NCBI GenBank assembly: GCA_913055655.1
Contig: CAJXKA010000004.1
Span: forward strand, 284,829-348,828
Reading direction: 5' to 3'
Source: an uncultured Oceanospirillales bacterium
GTDB lineage: Bacteria; Pseudomonadota; Gammaproteobacteria; Xanthomonadales; SZUA-36
Length of the DNA: 64,000 nucleotides
This document shows positions 17,692 through 25,902 of this stretch, in pieces. Each line of letters opens with the position of its first letter. Position 1 is the stretch's first letter. Below the pieces are notes generated by a model. It did not search any database. It was given only the letters and a program-made list of their open reading frames with translations, and had not been told where the DNA came from. The position numbers and the translations under genes are program-made.

Positions 17692-20250
17692 CTAAATCCA
17701 TCTGTGTAACGACGGCTCGAAAGTTAACCACGCTGCGACTGCCTCCGAGACGGGTTGTTTCAGCCACTGCTCCATTTCAATAACGATCCAGTCGGCGCGG
17801 CCACTTGAGAAGGCCGCAAACAGTTCCTGTGCTTCGGATTTGTCCGCCAGAAAGTCGGTATTGATCACCAGGTCCTGAAGCCGTTGATAGACGTCGTGGA
17901 CTTCGACATTTTTTCCTCCGAATACAGTTTTGGCGAACATTCCTCGTGAATGGAGATTCTTGTAGTCCCTGTCTCGATCCATGACCGTCCAGCGGTCGGC
18001 GAGTGCCTCGAGCTTGTTCTGCCGTCGGCTCAACCAGGTCAGGTTTCCGATCGCATTGGCCGGGGATGCCGTCGCCCGGGTGCCGCCCTTGTCTACGATC
18101 TGGCGTGCGAGGGCAAATGGAACGATATGTTGCTTCTCTGGGTACAGATCTTCATCAAGGCTCTTGTTCCAACACAACCGGGCCTCGATGGAGGGCGCGT
18201 TGCTTGGCGGTATGCCGCACTTTCCGTGCGTCTTTTCAAACCCTTCGACCTGGGCGCGCCAGCTGAACTCCTGTGCCGAGCCGCGGCGTTCAATTGCGTA
18301 AAGCCAACCAACGGCCGTGTGCTGCAACGAGCGCGACTCCTTCACTTCAAACGAGAAGTTGGCCAAGGCGATGTGATTCAAGGCATCGTGAACCGTGAGT
18401 TTTTCGATGGGTGCGAGTGTTTCGCCGCGGCCCTCTGCAATTCCAGAGATCTTGCGGTGCGATACTGTCAGAAGGCTCTGCTGGTATCGTCCGAATGCAT
18501 CTACCAGGCACGCCCTTATAGTGTCTGTATCTTCAGCCCAGGGCGAGATCGGGCCAGGGTTCCTGGCTGCTTCCGTATCATCTATGCCATGCGTATCGAC
18601 GACCAGTTGCTCCAGGTCTGCCTGGTCGATGTACGGCACCAACAAGGTCCAGTGAACCAAGCGCCCAAGGGCTGCGCGAAAACTATCGTCAGACCCCAAT
18701 TGATTAAGTTCTTTAGTCGGTATGCGATAGAGGAGATCAATGAGCGCAACCAGGCTCCTCGGGTGCTGCCTCGCCATGCGGTGGTCGAGGAATAGCTCTT
18801 CGGAAAGCACCTGGTCCAGGATGATCAGGGCAGCGGTTGCCCGCTTTGCACAATCTTCGATCAGCTCACCGGGCTGCTCAAAGCCGGGTCTTGCCCACGT
18901 GCTCCTGCCCTTAACTGTCTCATTCGGCCCTACGCGGTCAAGCCTATAAGCGAAATCTTTTCTGTCGATTGCGGACACGCCAGTCCACCGCCTGGCGTTA
19001 TCACCCATGAGCGCGAGCGCCGTGAATCTGGTCACGACCGTAATCCAGACAGAAAAACCCATATGTCGATCGGATTCGTGAGCCAGCAAGTCTCTTTGGT
19101 TCTCTACATCGCCGCCATCACGCCCTTCGATGAAGGTCGCAAGGTCGTCAAGTAAGCTGGGCCTTGCCCTTGAAAGCAGTGCGAGTGCACGTTCTTCCGG
19201 GCGAACGCGAATGCCGGACCTGTTGATCCGGACATAAGCGTCGATCGCGGCGCTCACGTCACTTCTCGGCAACCAGCCCACCGCAAAACGGTCGCCTTCA
19301 AGCATCCCGCGGTAGCGTTCGAAAAGCGGCGCCCACCGGGGCGAGAAAAGCGCAGCCAGGCGGCCGACCATCTGGGAGACGTTTGTTTCGTCACGGAGGG
19401 CATGGATGTCTGACCACCGTAGTGGTGTCGCCGGGCGGTCATCGATTCCGGGGTGCTCGAACGCATACCCGGTGACGAACTGAGGGCCCCATGGAATGAG
19501 CTTGCCAAGCGTTTCAAGTTCCGGGTTTTCGCCCGGGAACGTGGACAAGGCCCGGCGCGCAAGCTCCAATTGGGTGCCCTGACCGAATATGCTGGAAGGT
19601 GAAAGCAGCGCAGCCATCGGAATCATGCCTACCGGCACCGGAAGGGCAACCTTCAGGCTTCCACTTGAACCGAGCCTGAGCCTTGCCCGGGGGTGAACAA
19701 ACCGGAAAAAAGAACTGCGCCGGATATTCCTGGATTCACTGTGCCTGCCAAAGAATGGCTCAGGGCCCGAATCAAGAACGGGCATCGCGGGAAGCATGGA
19801 CACCCAAAGACCCGGGTTCTCCCCGGTGTCGTTTAGATCCTGATCATCAGGGTCACCACTCGGGAGACATGACGACGGGATGAAACGTCTCAGCTGTTCA
19901 ATATCTTCATGCCGCACTAGCGACCAGTCTTCAGTATCGCTGTGCGACTCGACGAGTTGGCGAAAAATCCCGAACAATGCGCGAGTGCGCTGTTGACCAT
20001 CGACCAACCACATGGGGTCTTTGTCAGGCGCGAATACCTGAAGCGCAACGCCATGCCTGAACGGCTCTCGTTCATCTTCAGGCGCCCAGAGAACCAGCGT
20101 GCCACATGGCGATCGTTCGTAAATCGACTCGAGAAGGGCCAGCACATTACTGTTGTCCCACACGGCGCCTCGTTGAAAGTTGGGGATACCAAGTCGGTCA
20201 GCGTGTGACACGACGTCCGCCCAAGACCACCAGTGAGGCTCGGGAATCAT
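17692..20250 (-). CDS. DUF262-DUF1524 protein, GmrSD-like putative type IV restriction enzyme
   Basis: 852 residues. The N-terminal part is a DUF262 (ParB/GmrS-like) domain: PNFQRGAVWDN (about 23-33), SIYERSPCGTLVLW and the nucleotide-binding/nuclease signature VDGQQRTRAL (about 79-88), with INRSGIRVRPEE further on. Near residues 690-755 a DUF1524 HNH-type segment is seen: KQHIVPFALAR, then NAIGNLTWLSRRQNKLEAL, supplying the His and paired Asn of the family. GmrS and GmrD fused in one chain cut glucosylated or otherwise modified phage DNA with NTP help; here the substrate is unknown. The first His is preceded by Gln, not the usual Asp, which may change activity. Stand-alone gene with 130 bp upstream, convergent with the LRV gene. 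Confidence 0.85.
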   Translation of the reverse strand: MIPEPHWWSWADVVSHADRLGIPNFQRGAVWDNSNVLALLESIYERSPCGTLVLWAPEDEREPFRHGVALQVFAPDKDPMWLVDGQQRTRALFGIFRQLVESHSDTEDWSLVRHEDIEQLRRFIPSSCLPSGDPDDQDLNDTGENPGLWVSMLPAMPVLDSGPEPFFGRHSESRNIRRSSFFRFVHPRARLRLGSSGSLKVALPVPVGMIPMAALLSPSSIFGQGTQLELARRALSTFPGENPELETLGKLIPWGPQFVTGYAFEHPGIDDRPATPLRWSDIHALRDETNVSQMVGRLAALFSPRWAPLFERYRGMLEGDRFAVGWLPRSDVSAAIDAYVRINRSGIRVRPEERALALLSRARPSLLDDLATFIEGRDGGDVENQRDLLAHESDRHMGFSVWITVVTRFTALALMGDNARRWTGVSAIDRKDFAYRLDRVGPNETVKGRSTWARPGFEQPGELIEDCAKRATAALIILDQVLSEELFLDHRMARQHPRSLVALIDLLYRIPTKELNQLGSDDSFRAALGRLVHWTLLVPYIDQADLEQLVVDTHGIDDTEAARNPGPISPWAEDTDTIRACLVDAFGRYQQSLLTVSHRKISGIAEGRGETLAPIEKLTVHDALNHIALANFSFEVKESRSLQHTAVGWLYAIERRGSAQEFSWRAQVEGFEKTHGKCGIPPSNAPSIEARLCWNKSLDEDLYPEKQHIVPFALARQIVDKGGTRATASPANAIGNLTWLSRRQNKLEALADRWTVMDRDRDYKNLHSRGMFAKTVFGGKNVEVHDVYQRLQDLVINTDFLADKSEAQELFAAFSSGRADWIVIEMEQWLKQPVSEAVAAWLTFEPSLHRWI

Positions 20251-20380
20251 CGAATGACTCTTGAGATGCGTGGTTTCAATACCGGGGATACTTGTTGTGT
20301 TGATTAGCGTGATCGCAGTAATAGCATAATCAACTTGGACCCCGCTAATTTACCGGCTGACGCAAAATAAAGATTGAGCG

Positions 20381-21046
20381 TTAACCCACCACCGGATAAC
20401 ACCCCATCTCCCACTCAACCCCCGGCCGCGCCATCATCAGGTGGATGACCACGGGTACCAGCTGGCCAAGGATGTCGGCGCCGGCCGTCACCTGTTGGCG
20501 GTTGACCTGGCCGTTCCACGTCGCTCCACCGTGGATCAGCTGGTTCCGTAGCGTATAAAGCCGGTCGAAGAGTTCGGCCAGGACCTGGCCGGTGCGTTGT
20601 TGGCCCAGGGCGCGGTAGGCGCGGGATTTGGAGTGGGTGAAGCTTTGTTTCCAGGCGGCTTCGGTGATGTTGCCTTTTTGGTGTTCCCAGTAGGGTTGGA
20701 AGACGTATGGGTTGTCCAGGAAGCCGCGGATGGAGTTGGGGAACTGGGTCCAGACCAGGTTGTAGAGAAGGTTCTGGCCGGCGCCGGCGCTGTCGGTGGT
20801 GAGCAGGCGGCGGACGAATTCGCGGAAGCGGCGGCGTTCGGTCCAGGTAGGGCGGCCGGCAACGTGGTCGCGGGCGTAGGCGGCGTTCAGGGCGATCCAC
20901 AGGAAAATAAATTTGGCGTCCTGGTCGTTGGTTTCCTGCTCGGCGCGTTGCAGCCAGCTCAGGGCGCGGTGGGTGCGCAGGGCCAGGGCTTGTGAGTAGC
21001 CGTCGCGCTCATTGCGGTGGCGTTGTTTGAGTGTGGTGTAGTCCAT
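20381..21046 (-). CDS. HEPN-domain protein (ApeA-like HEPN family), possible RNase
   Basis: 221 residues from ATG 21046. An all-helical protein with FLWIALNAAYA in the first third and RNQLIHGG in the last third; the latter supplies the RxxxxH motif that forms the RNase site of HEPN toxins. I favour 21046 over the upstream ATG 21115: the extra 23 residues are low-complexity, remove the promoter space, and related proteins as I recall them begin near MDYTTLKQRHR. HEPN proteins often act as abortive-infection RNases or as toxins of MNT/HEPN pairs. It is divergent from a winged-helix/nucleotidyltransferase pair, which makes a functional link worth testing, but the gene order is not the usual MNT-HEPN operon. 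Confidence 0.75.
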   Translation of the reverse strand: MDYTTLKQRHRNERDGYSQALALRTHRALSWLQRAEQETNDQDAKFIFLWIALNAAYARDHVAGRPTWTERRRFREFVRRLLTTDSAGAGQNLLYNLVWTQFPNSIRGFLDNPYVFQPYWEHQKGNITEAAWKQSFTHSKSRAYRALGQQRTGQVLAELFDRLYTLRNQLIHGGATWNGQVNRQQVTAGADILGQLVPVVIHLMMARPGVEWEMGCYPVVG

Positions 21047-21121
21047 TCTTCTTGTGTGGTGGCTGATTAGTGCGGCACTGGCTGATTGTGGTTTAGTTGT
21101 GTGGCGGGTTGCCATTCTGAA

Positions 21122-21136
21122 TTCTAGATTCTAGAA
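21122..21136. promoter_or_regulatory. Palindrome between HEPN gene and wHTH-NTase operon
   Basis: TTCTAGATTCTAGAA has perfect 6-bp arms around a 3-nt spacer, with a further TAGAA half-site a few bases on (21139-21143). It ends 10 bp before the ATG of the winged-helix protein, so a protein bound there would block that start. Autoregulation by the winged-helix protein is inference. Confidence 0.45.
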
Positions 21137-21146
21137 TATAGAACAC

Positions 21147-21680
21147 ATGCCTAACCTCAAACCACAGGATCTGCTGGTCGCTCTCAAGCTCGTGGCGCTT
21201 GACGGGCAGGCGTGGACCTACGCCGAGTTGGCCTCACAACTCGAGATGAGTGTTTCCCAGTTGCACTCCGCGGTTAAGCGAGCGCTTGTTTCTGGGCTGC
21301 TGGTCGACCGGGGCGGGCGCATCGTTCCAAGCAGGCGAAACCTGCTCGAGTTTCTGGCCCATGGTGTCCGCTATTCATTTCCACCGGAGCGAGGCTCGCT
21401 GACCCGTGGCATGCCTACCGCACACGGAGCGAAGCCGTTGTCAGACCAGATCACCACTTCGGCAGAACCACCACCCGTTTGGCCGACAGCGGACGGGGCG
21501 GTACGCGGTGTGGCGTTCTCACCCATCTATCACCTGGCGCCGGCAGCAGCGGAAAACGACGAGCGCCTGTACCCGCTCCTGGCACTGGTCGATGCAGTAC
21601 GCGGCGGTAGCGCGCGTGAGCGGAAGCTCGCGGTCAAACTGCTCGAAGAATGTCTGAACCGTTATGCACTCAGCACCTGA
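21147..21680 (+). CDS. Winged-helix DNA-binding protein, probable antitoxin-like partner
   Basis: 177 residues. Residues 5-70 form a likely winged helix-turn-helix (WTYAELASQLEMSVSQLHSAVKRALVSGLL), followed by a Pro-rich linker and a C-terminal helical part (residues 130-175). The stop overlaps the start of the nucleotidyltransferase gene by 17 bp, so the two are translationally coupled. Such pairs resemble AbiEi/AbiEii-type modules, in which a winged-helix antitoxin represses the operon and counteracts an NTase toxin; this protein is shorter than typical AbiEi. The palindrome just upstream is a plausible operator. Function is inferred from architecture and context. Confidence 0.75.
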   Translation: MPNLKPQDLLVALKLVALDGQAWTYAELASQLEMSVSQLHSAVKRALVSGLLVDRGGRIVPSRRNLLEFLAHGVRYSFPPERGSLTRGMPTAHGAKPLSDQITTSAEPPPVWPTADGAVRGVAFSPIYHLAPAAAENDERLYPLLALVDAVRGGSARERKLAVKLLEECLNRYALST

Positions 21681-22377
21681 CGTTAATCTGGCAATCCTGT
21701 CCGCGGCTGCCAGGTATTTGGGCGACCTGGTTGATGACGTCGTATTTGTCGGCGGTGCCGCCGCCGGGTTGCTTATCACTGACCCGGCATCTGGGCCTGT
21801 TCGGGTCACCCGGGATATCGATGTCATCACCGCGGTGGCGACGCACCTCGAGTTTCACCGGCTGGCGGGCCGGCTGCGTGAACTGGGGTTCAGCGAGGAC
21901 CAATCTGACGATGCGCCAATTTGCAGGATGGTTCGGGACGAAGTCATCCTGGATGTCATGCCAACGGACGCCCGGGTACTGGGTTTCGGAAACCCCTGGT
22001 ACCCTGCTGCTTTTGAGAACGCTCTCCTCCACGAACTTCCCAATGGGCAAACGATACGCCTGATCTCCGCACCATACTTTCTGGCCACAAAATTTGTCGC
22101 CTTCGAAAGCCGCGGGAACGCGGACTTTCTCGCCAGTCCGGACCTGGAAGACATCATTACCGTGATCGATGGGCGGGCGGAAATTGTCGATGATGTAGCA
22201 GGTTCTGCTGCTGACTTGCGCCGGTTCCTTTCCGAAAAGATTCACTCCATGCTCGATAGCGAACATTTTCTCGACGCACTGCCGGGACATCTACCCGGCG
22301 CATTCGACAGCCCGGGGCGTTATCCGGTCGTGATGGGTAGACTGGAGGCGATTGCCGAAGGCGATACCGAACCCTGA
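21664..22377 (+). CDS. Nucleotidyltransferase-fold protein (AbiEii-like)
   Basis: 237 residues. The N-terminal region shows the NTase signature: FVGGAAAGLL (about 28-37) followed by RVTRDIDVIT, giving the GG and DxD metal-binding residues, and a third acidic position in VILDVMP. LATKFVAFESRG is the helix commonly found in AbiEii/AbiGii-like and MNT-like toxins. Coupled to the upstream winged-helix gene. Known members block translation by modifying tRNA or other targets; which substrate applies here cannot be told from sequence. Length is close to the small AbiEii-like group. Confidence 0.8.
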   Translation: MHSAPDVNLAILSAAARYLGDLVDDVVFVGGAAAGLLITDPASGPVRVTRDIDVITAVATHLEFHRLAGRLRELGFSEDQSDDAPICRMVRDEVILDVMPTDARVLGFGNPWYPAAFENALLHELPNGQTIRLISAPYFLATKFVAFESRGNADFLASPDLEDIITVIDGRAEIVDDVAGSAADLRRFLSEKIHSMLDSEHFLDALPGHLPGAFDSPGRYPVVMGRLEAIAEGDTEP

Positions 22378-22454
22378 AACCCGCTGATTCACTGGTAGGC
22401 GAACAAGGCCACGGCGATCATCAGTGCAACACACGGAACTGGCTGGGTTTGAGC

Positions 22455-23705
22455 CTATTCACGCCACAGCCTGTCGATGGGTACCGCGAAGCAGTTGGGG
22501 GGCTCCAGGGGGAGCGTATTTGTGCCCGAGTACAGCAACGCACCGCCCTGGAAATGTTTGCCGGCCTGGGCAGCCAGCCGGGCCAGGCCTTTGGCGTCGG
22601 TCCGCTTGATGCTGGCTGATCGCTTCACTTCTACGCCCCATACGCGGCGCCCCTGTTCGATGACCAGGTCCACCTGCTTCTGGTCCTTGTCGCGGTAGTG
22701 GGAAAATTTCAGCTCACTTTCCACCCATCCGGACTGGCAGATCAGTTGCTGGACGACGAAGCTTTCCAGGAGCCCGCCAAATTCGGTGCCGTGTAACGAC
22801 CAGTCCGAGGGAGTCAGCCGGAGCAGGTTGGCGGCCAGGCCGGAGTCGACCATGTGAACCTTGGGCAGGCTGACCAGGCGCTTCATGCCGTTGCGGTGCC
22901 AGGCCGGAAGCTGCCTGACCAGGAACAGTCTTTCGAGTATCGCGATGTACCGGTTGATGGTTGTGCGGTCCAGGCCCAGGTCATTGGAAGCCGCGTTCAC
23001 GTTAAGCAGGTTGGCTGTCTGGTGGGCCAGGTACTCAACCAGGCGACGCAGGTCATCCTCTTTTCGTACCTGGGCGACTGCACTGACATCTCTCTGGATC
23101 ACTGCATCCAGGTACTGCCGGTACCACCGGCGCGCGCTCCTGGCGGGTCGCCCCAGGGGTTCCGGGTATCCCCCTGAACAGATTGCCTCGGCCGTTCCGC
23201 TGACCACCTGGCCACTCTCACTCACGGCGGCCTCAAGCGCGCCGGAAATCAGTGTCTCCAGGAAACTGGTTTCCGTGCCCTGCTTCTCCATTTCAGACAA
23301 CGGGTGTAGCCGGACCACTTCCATGCGCCCTGCAAGAGACTCATTCACGCTCGGCAGCAACAACAGGTTCGCCGAACCTGTCAGGACAAAACGACCCGGC
23401 GTTCGATTTTCATCCACGAGCAGCTTGATGGGTGGCAACAGCTCCGGCACGCGCTGGATCTCGTCCAACGTTACCTGTTCCGGCAGTGCACGCAGGAAAC
23501 CCAGCGGGTCGGCCTGCGCCGCGTCGAGCAGCCCCGGGTCATCGAACGTCACATAGTGCCGCTTGGGCAGCAGTCGCCGGACAAGTGTTGATTTGCCGGA
23601 CTGGCGTGGCCCGAGCAGGCAGACGACTGGCGTGTCGCCCAGCGCTTCGCTAATGGCGGTTGCCATCAGCCTGGTATAGATTTTTGCCTCCTCGGCTTCG
23701 GCCAT
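22455..23705 (-). CDS. AAA+ ATPase with DUF4143 C-terminal domain (copy 1)
   Basis: 416 residues. Walker A LGPRQSGKST (about 31-40), a TLDEIQRVPEL Walker B, FVLTGSANLLLL sensor, and the AAA_14 core are followed by a DUF4143 domain with a restriction-like DxxxE.K pattern near the end (QVDLVIEQG...WGVEVKRS). These proteins are widespread in mobile and toxin-antitoxin-rich regions; function is unproven. The start codon lies within the first unit of a 23-bp tandem repeat array; an alternative ATG is at 23666. Paralogue of the product at 25903-27081. Confidence 0.85.
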   Translation of the reverse strand: MAEAEEAKIYTRLMATAISEALGDTPVVCLLGPRQSGKSTLVRRLLPKRHYVTFDDPGLLDAAQADPLGFLRALPEQVTLDEIQRVPELLPPIKLLVDENRTPGRFVLTGSANLLLLPSVNESLAGRMEVVRLHPLSEMEKQGTETSFLETLISGALEAAVSESGQVVSGTAEAICSGGYPEPLGRPARSARRWYRQYLDAVIQRDVSAVAQVRKEDDLRRLVEYLAHQTANLLNVNAASNDLGLDRTTINRYIAILERLFLVRQLPAWHRNGMKRLVSLPKVHMVDSGLAANLLRLTPSDWSLHGTEFGGLLESFVVQQLICQSGWVESELKFSHYRDKDQKQVDLVIEQGRRVWGVEVKRSASIKRTDAKGLARLAAQAGKHFQGGALLYSGTNTLPLEPPNCFAVPIDRLWRE

Positions 23706-23810
23706 TTGTTGACTAATGTCCCGGCTATTTGCGGGTTATATTAGCGTCTATTTGCTGGTTATGCTAGCGTCTGTTTGTTGATTAGTGGGCCGTCTGGTTG
23801 TTGGTTATAC
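23703..23810. repeat. Degenerate 23-bp tandem repeat upstream of the DUF4143 ATPase
   Basis: Units at 23703-23725, 23726-23748, 23749-23771, 23772-23794 and a partial unit at 23795-23810 share the frame 'TxTTTGyyGrTTAnnnTAGCGTC'; units 2 and 3 differ at only two positions. There are no unrelated spacers, so it is not a CRISPR array. It covers the start codon and promoter of the minus-strand ATPase gene, as iterated operator sites would. Confidence 0.7.
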
Positions 23811-23987
23811 CCTGCTATGCAACTGATATATATCATTTTTACCCTCAGAATATCGTCTCCAATTCGTCGGGCTTTGATTTGCTCCTGGCCGTCATTACAA
23901 ACTCGAGGTCCAGAGCGAGCCGTTGAGAACAATCAATATGTAAACTATTATTGTCACTATATATGATAGTGATCTTTATAATTACCT
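23706..23987. other. AT-rich intergenic region between ATPase gene and hipBA
   Basis: Besides the 23-bp repeats and the hipBA operator, this stretch has a 12-bp perfect palindrome TGATATATATCA at 23824-23835. No ORF here looks coding. It is much richer in A and T than its flanks and serves two divergent genes. Confidence 0.5.
23954..23972. promoter_or_regulatory. Inverted-repeat operator upstream of hipB
   Basis: TCACTAT and ATAGTGA form a perfect 7-bp inverted repeat with a 5-nt spacer, 16 bp before the hipB ATG. TATAAT at 23977-23982 could be a -10 box, which would put transcription at or next to the start codon (a leaderless mRNA). HipB family proteins autorepress through such palindromes; the use of this one is inferred. 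Confidence 0.6.
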
Positions 23988-24326
23988 ATGACCACAGCAC
24001 GCACCAACAGCCACTCCCGCCACACGCGAACCGCCCTCGAGGTGCTGGGGCGCATGATTGCCGTCGCCAGGAAGGAGCGGAGAATGAGCCAGGCCGAACT
24101 GGCGAAACGGATCGGCGTCACGCGGCCCACGGTGATGGCCATTGAGAAGGGCAGCCCCCGGGTGGCGGTCGGGTCCGTGTTCGAAGCCGCGGTGACCGTC
24201 GGCGTTCCCATTCTTGCCGAAAGCCCGGGCGAGCTGGATCGACTCGCGACCAGCATTGCCGCCATCGCACGGGTTGTTCCGGAGCGCGCGCGGCGGAAAC
24301 AGCACAAGGTGGACGATGACTTCTGA
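23988..24326 (+). CDS. hipB: HipB-like XRE antitoxin/repressor
   Basis: 112 residues with an XRE helix-turn-helix at 30-80 (RKERRMSQAELAKRIGVTRP then VMAIEKG). The C-terminus is basic then acidic (RRKQHKVDDDF). It precedes hipA, overlaps its start by 11 bp, and follows a perfect inverted repeat. The role from family knowledge is repression of the operon and neutralisation of HipA kinase. Compared with E. coli HipB (88 residues) it has about 25 extra N-terminal residues. Confidence 0.88.
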   Translation: MTTARTNSHSRHTRTALEVLGRMIAVARKERRMSQAELAKRIGVTRPTVMAIEKGSPRVAVGSVFEAAVTVGVPILAESPGELDRLATSIAAIARVVPERARRKQHKVDDDF

Positions 24327-25572
24327 CGCGTCCCTGCGCCCGGGGAACGAAGCGATCTATGCCTGGGTCTGGCTTCCGGGTGCAACCCGCCCCGTCGTTG
24401 CCGGGCGCCTGTTCGAGGCGGACGAAAGCCCACGGCGATACTTCTTCGTCTATGGGCGCAGCTACCTGGCCAATGACAGGGCGATTGCACTGTCAGCGGC
24501 CGACCTGCCGCTGCGCGAAGGCGTGCATGAGCCAACCGGCATGAACGTCTTGCCGCCCTGCCTGCGAGATGCCGGACCCGACGCCTGGGGGCGGCGAATC
24601 CTGGAAAGCCGTTTTCCGGCGCATCACCTGAATGAGCTGGACTACCTGTTACTGGCCGGCAGCGACCGCATCGGTGCGCTCGACTTCCAGGCCAGCAGCA
24701 GGGTCTTTGCCGAGAAAGGAACGAAAGCCGCCACGCTGGATGAACTGGCCCGCTCCGCCGACATCATCGACCGGCGTGAACCACTGCACCCCGAACTGGA
24801 GGCCGCCTTGTTACGTGGCACCAGCGTTGGTGGCGCGCGGCCGAAAGCGCTGCTGGGGCAAGGTGAGCGAGCCTTTATCGCCAAGTTCAGCTCGACTTCG
24901 GATACCTACGATGTCATCAAGGCCGAATACCTGGGTATGAAGCTCGCCGCGCGCTGCGGCCTTGATGTCGCCCGCGTCGATATCACACAGGCGCTCGGCA
25001 AGGATGTGCTCCTGGTTGAGCGCTTTGATCGCGAAACCCGCGACGGCCGGCACTCCCGGTTGATGATGGAAAGCGCGTTAAGCCTGCTGGTGCTGGATGA
25101 AATGGAAGCGCGTCACGCCAGCTACCTCGACCTGGCGGACCTGGTGCGACACCGATTCGCTCACCCCCGCGAAACGCTCCGGGAGCTGTTCAGCCGACTG
25201 GCCTTCAACGTGCTGATCGGAAACACCGACGACCACGCCAGGAATCACGCCGCATTCTGGGACGGATCAACTCTGCGGCTGACGCCGGCATACGACCTCT
25301 GCCCCCAGCCGCGCACCGGCGGCGAAGCCACCCAGGCCATGAAAATCGAGGGCGCGCAGGGCAACAAGGCGACCCTGGTAAACGTTCTGTCAGTGAGTGA
25401 TCGCTTCTTTCTATCCGCCGACGAAGCCACCCGGATCATCAACCAGATGATCGATACGATTCGGGCGGAATGGCCCCGGGTGTGCGAGCAAGCCGGCATG
25501 GCCGAAGCCGAAGCATCGCGGTTGCGAAACGGCGCTGTCCTTAGTGACTTCTGTTTGCAGGGCTGGCCGTAG
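24316..25572 (+). CDS. hipA: HipA-like serine/threonine kinase toxin
   Basis: 418 residues from ATG 24316, which sits inside the end of hipB; the longer in-frame opening from 24214 lies wholly within hipB and is not real. An N-terminal HipA_N region (to about 110) is followed by the kinase: SVGGARPKALL (nucleotide-binding loop), FIAKFSS (Lys), LLVERFDR, and the catalytic NTDDHARNHAAFW with LTPAYDLCP as the metal-binding DxD/G-like segment. Known HipA proteins phosphorylate glutamyl-tRNA synthetase or other tRNA synthetases and induce persistence; the target here is unknown. All catalytic residues appear intact. Confidence 0.9.
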   Translation: MTSDASLRPGNEAIYAWVWLPGATRPVVAGRLFEADESPRRYFFVYGRSYLANDRAIALSAADLPLREGVHEPTGMNVLPPCLRDAGPDAWGRRILESRFPAHHLNELDYLLLAGSDRIGALDFQASSRVFAEKGTKAATLDELARSADIIDRREPLHPELEAALLRGTSVGGARPKALLGQGERAFIAKFSSTSDTYDVIKAEYLGMKLAARCGLDVARVDITQALGKDVLLVERFDRETRDGRHSRLMMESALSLLVLDEMEARHASYLDLADLVRHRFAHPRETLRELFSRLAFNVLIGNTDDHARNHAAFWDGSTLRLTPAYDLCPQPRTGGEATQAMKIEGAQGNKATLVNVLSVSDRFFLSADEATRIINQMIDTIRAEWPRVCEQAGMAEAEASRLRNGAVLSDFCLQGWP

Positions 25573-25585
25573 CGTTTGACCTGGC

Positions 25586-25804
25586 TCAGGCCTCCCCCAA
25601 AGCCCGCGCCTTGCACTGCGCCAATTCCGCCGGGAACTTGAACCCGCGCGGGTCCAGGCAGGCGCAGCGGTCGGTGTCCGGGCTGTAAGCGCAGCGCACG
25701 TCCTTGGGCAGGCGGTTGCGGATGTCTGTCGGGGCACCGATAAGTTTCAGTCCGATGTTAATGGCGACCCCCCTGACATACAGCTTGCTGGCGGTTGCGA
25801 CCAT
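25586..25804 (-). CDS. Small Cys-containing hypothetical protein
   Basis: 72 residues from ATG 25804 (an upstream ATG at 25858 overlaps more of the promoter zone of the next gene). The C-terminal half is Cys-bearing and ends CAYSPDTDRCACLDP... then AQCKARALGEA; four cysteines could bind a metal. I do not recognise a family. It is antisense to nothing and fills the gap between hipA and the second DUF4143 ATPase. Codon usage resembles neighbours, but coding status is uncertain. Confidence 0.4.
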   Translation of the reverse strand: MVATASKLYVRGVAINIGLKLIGAPTDIRNRLPKDVRCAYSPDTDRCACLDPRGFKFPAELAQCKARALGEA

Positions 25805-25902
25805 ATCATTGCCGGGGCCGGGGCGGGCGGCTTCGGAACCCACCCGATGACGCCCCACTCAGTATCCTTGCATTTCTGGAACAACACTCCATAATTGCAA
25901 GG

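Noticed and set aside
23703..23810. CRISPR array
   Set aside because: Repeats are directly adjacent with no unique spacers, and no cas gene is present.
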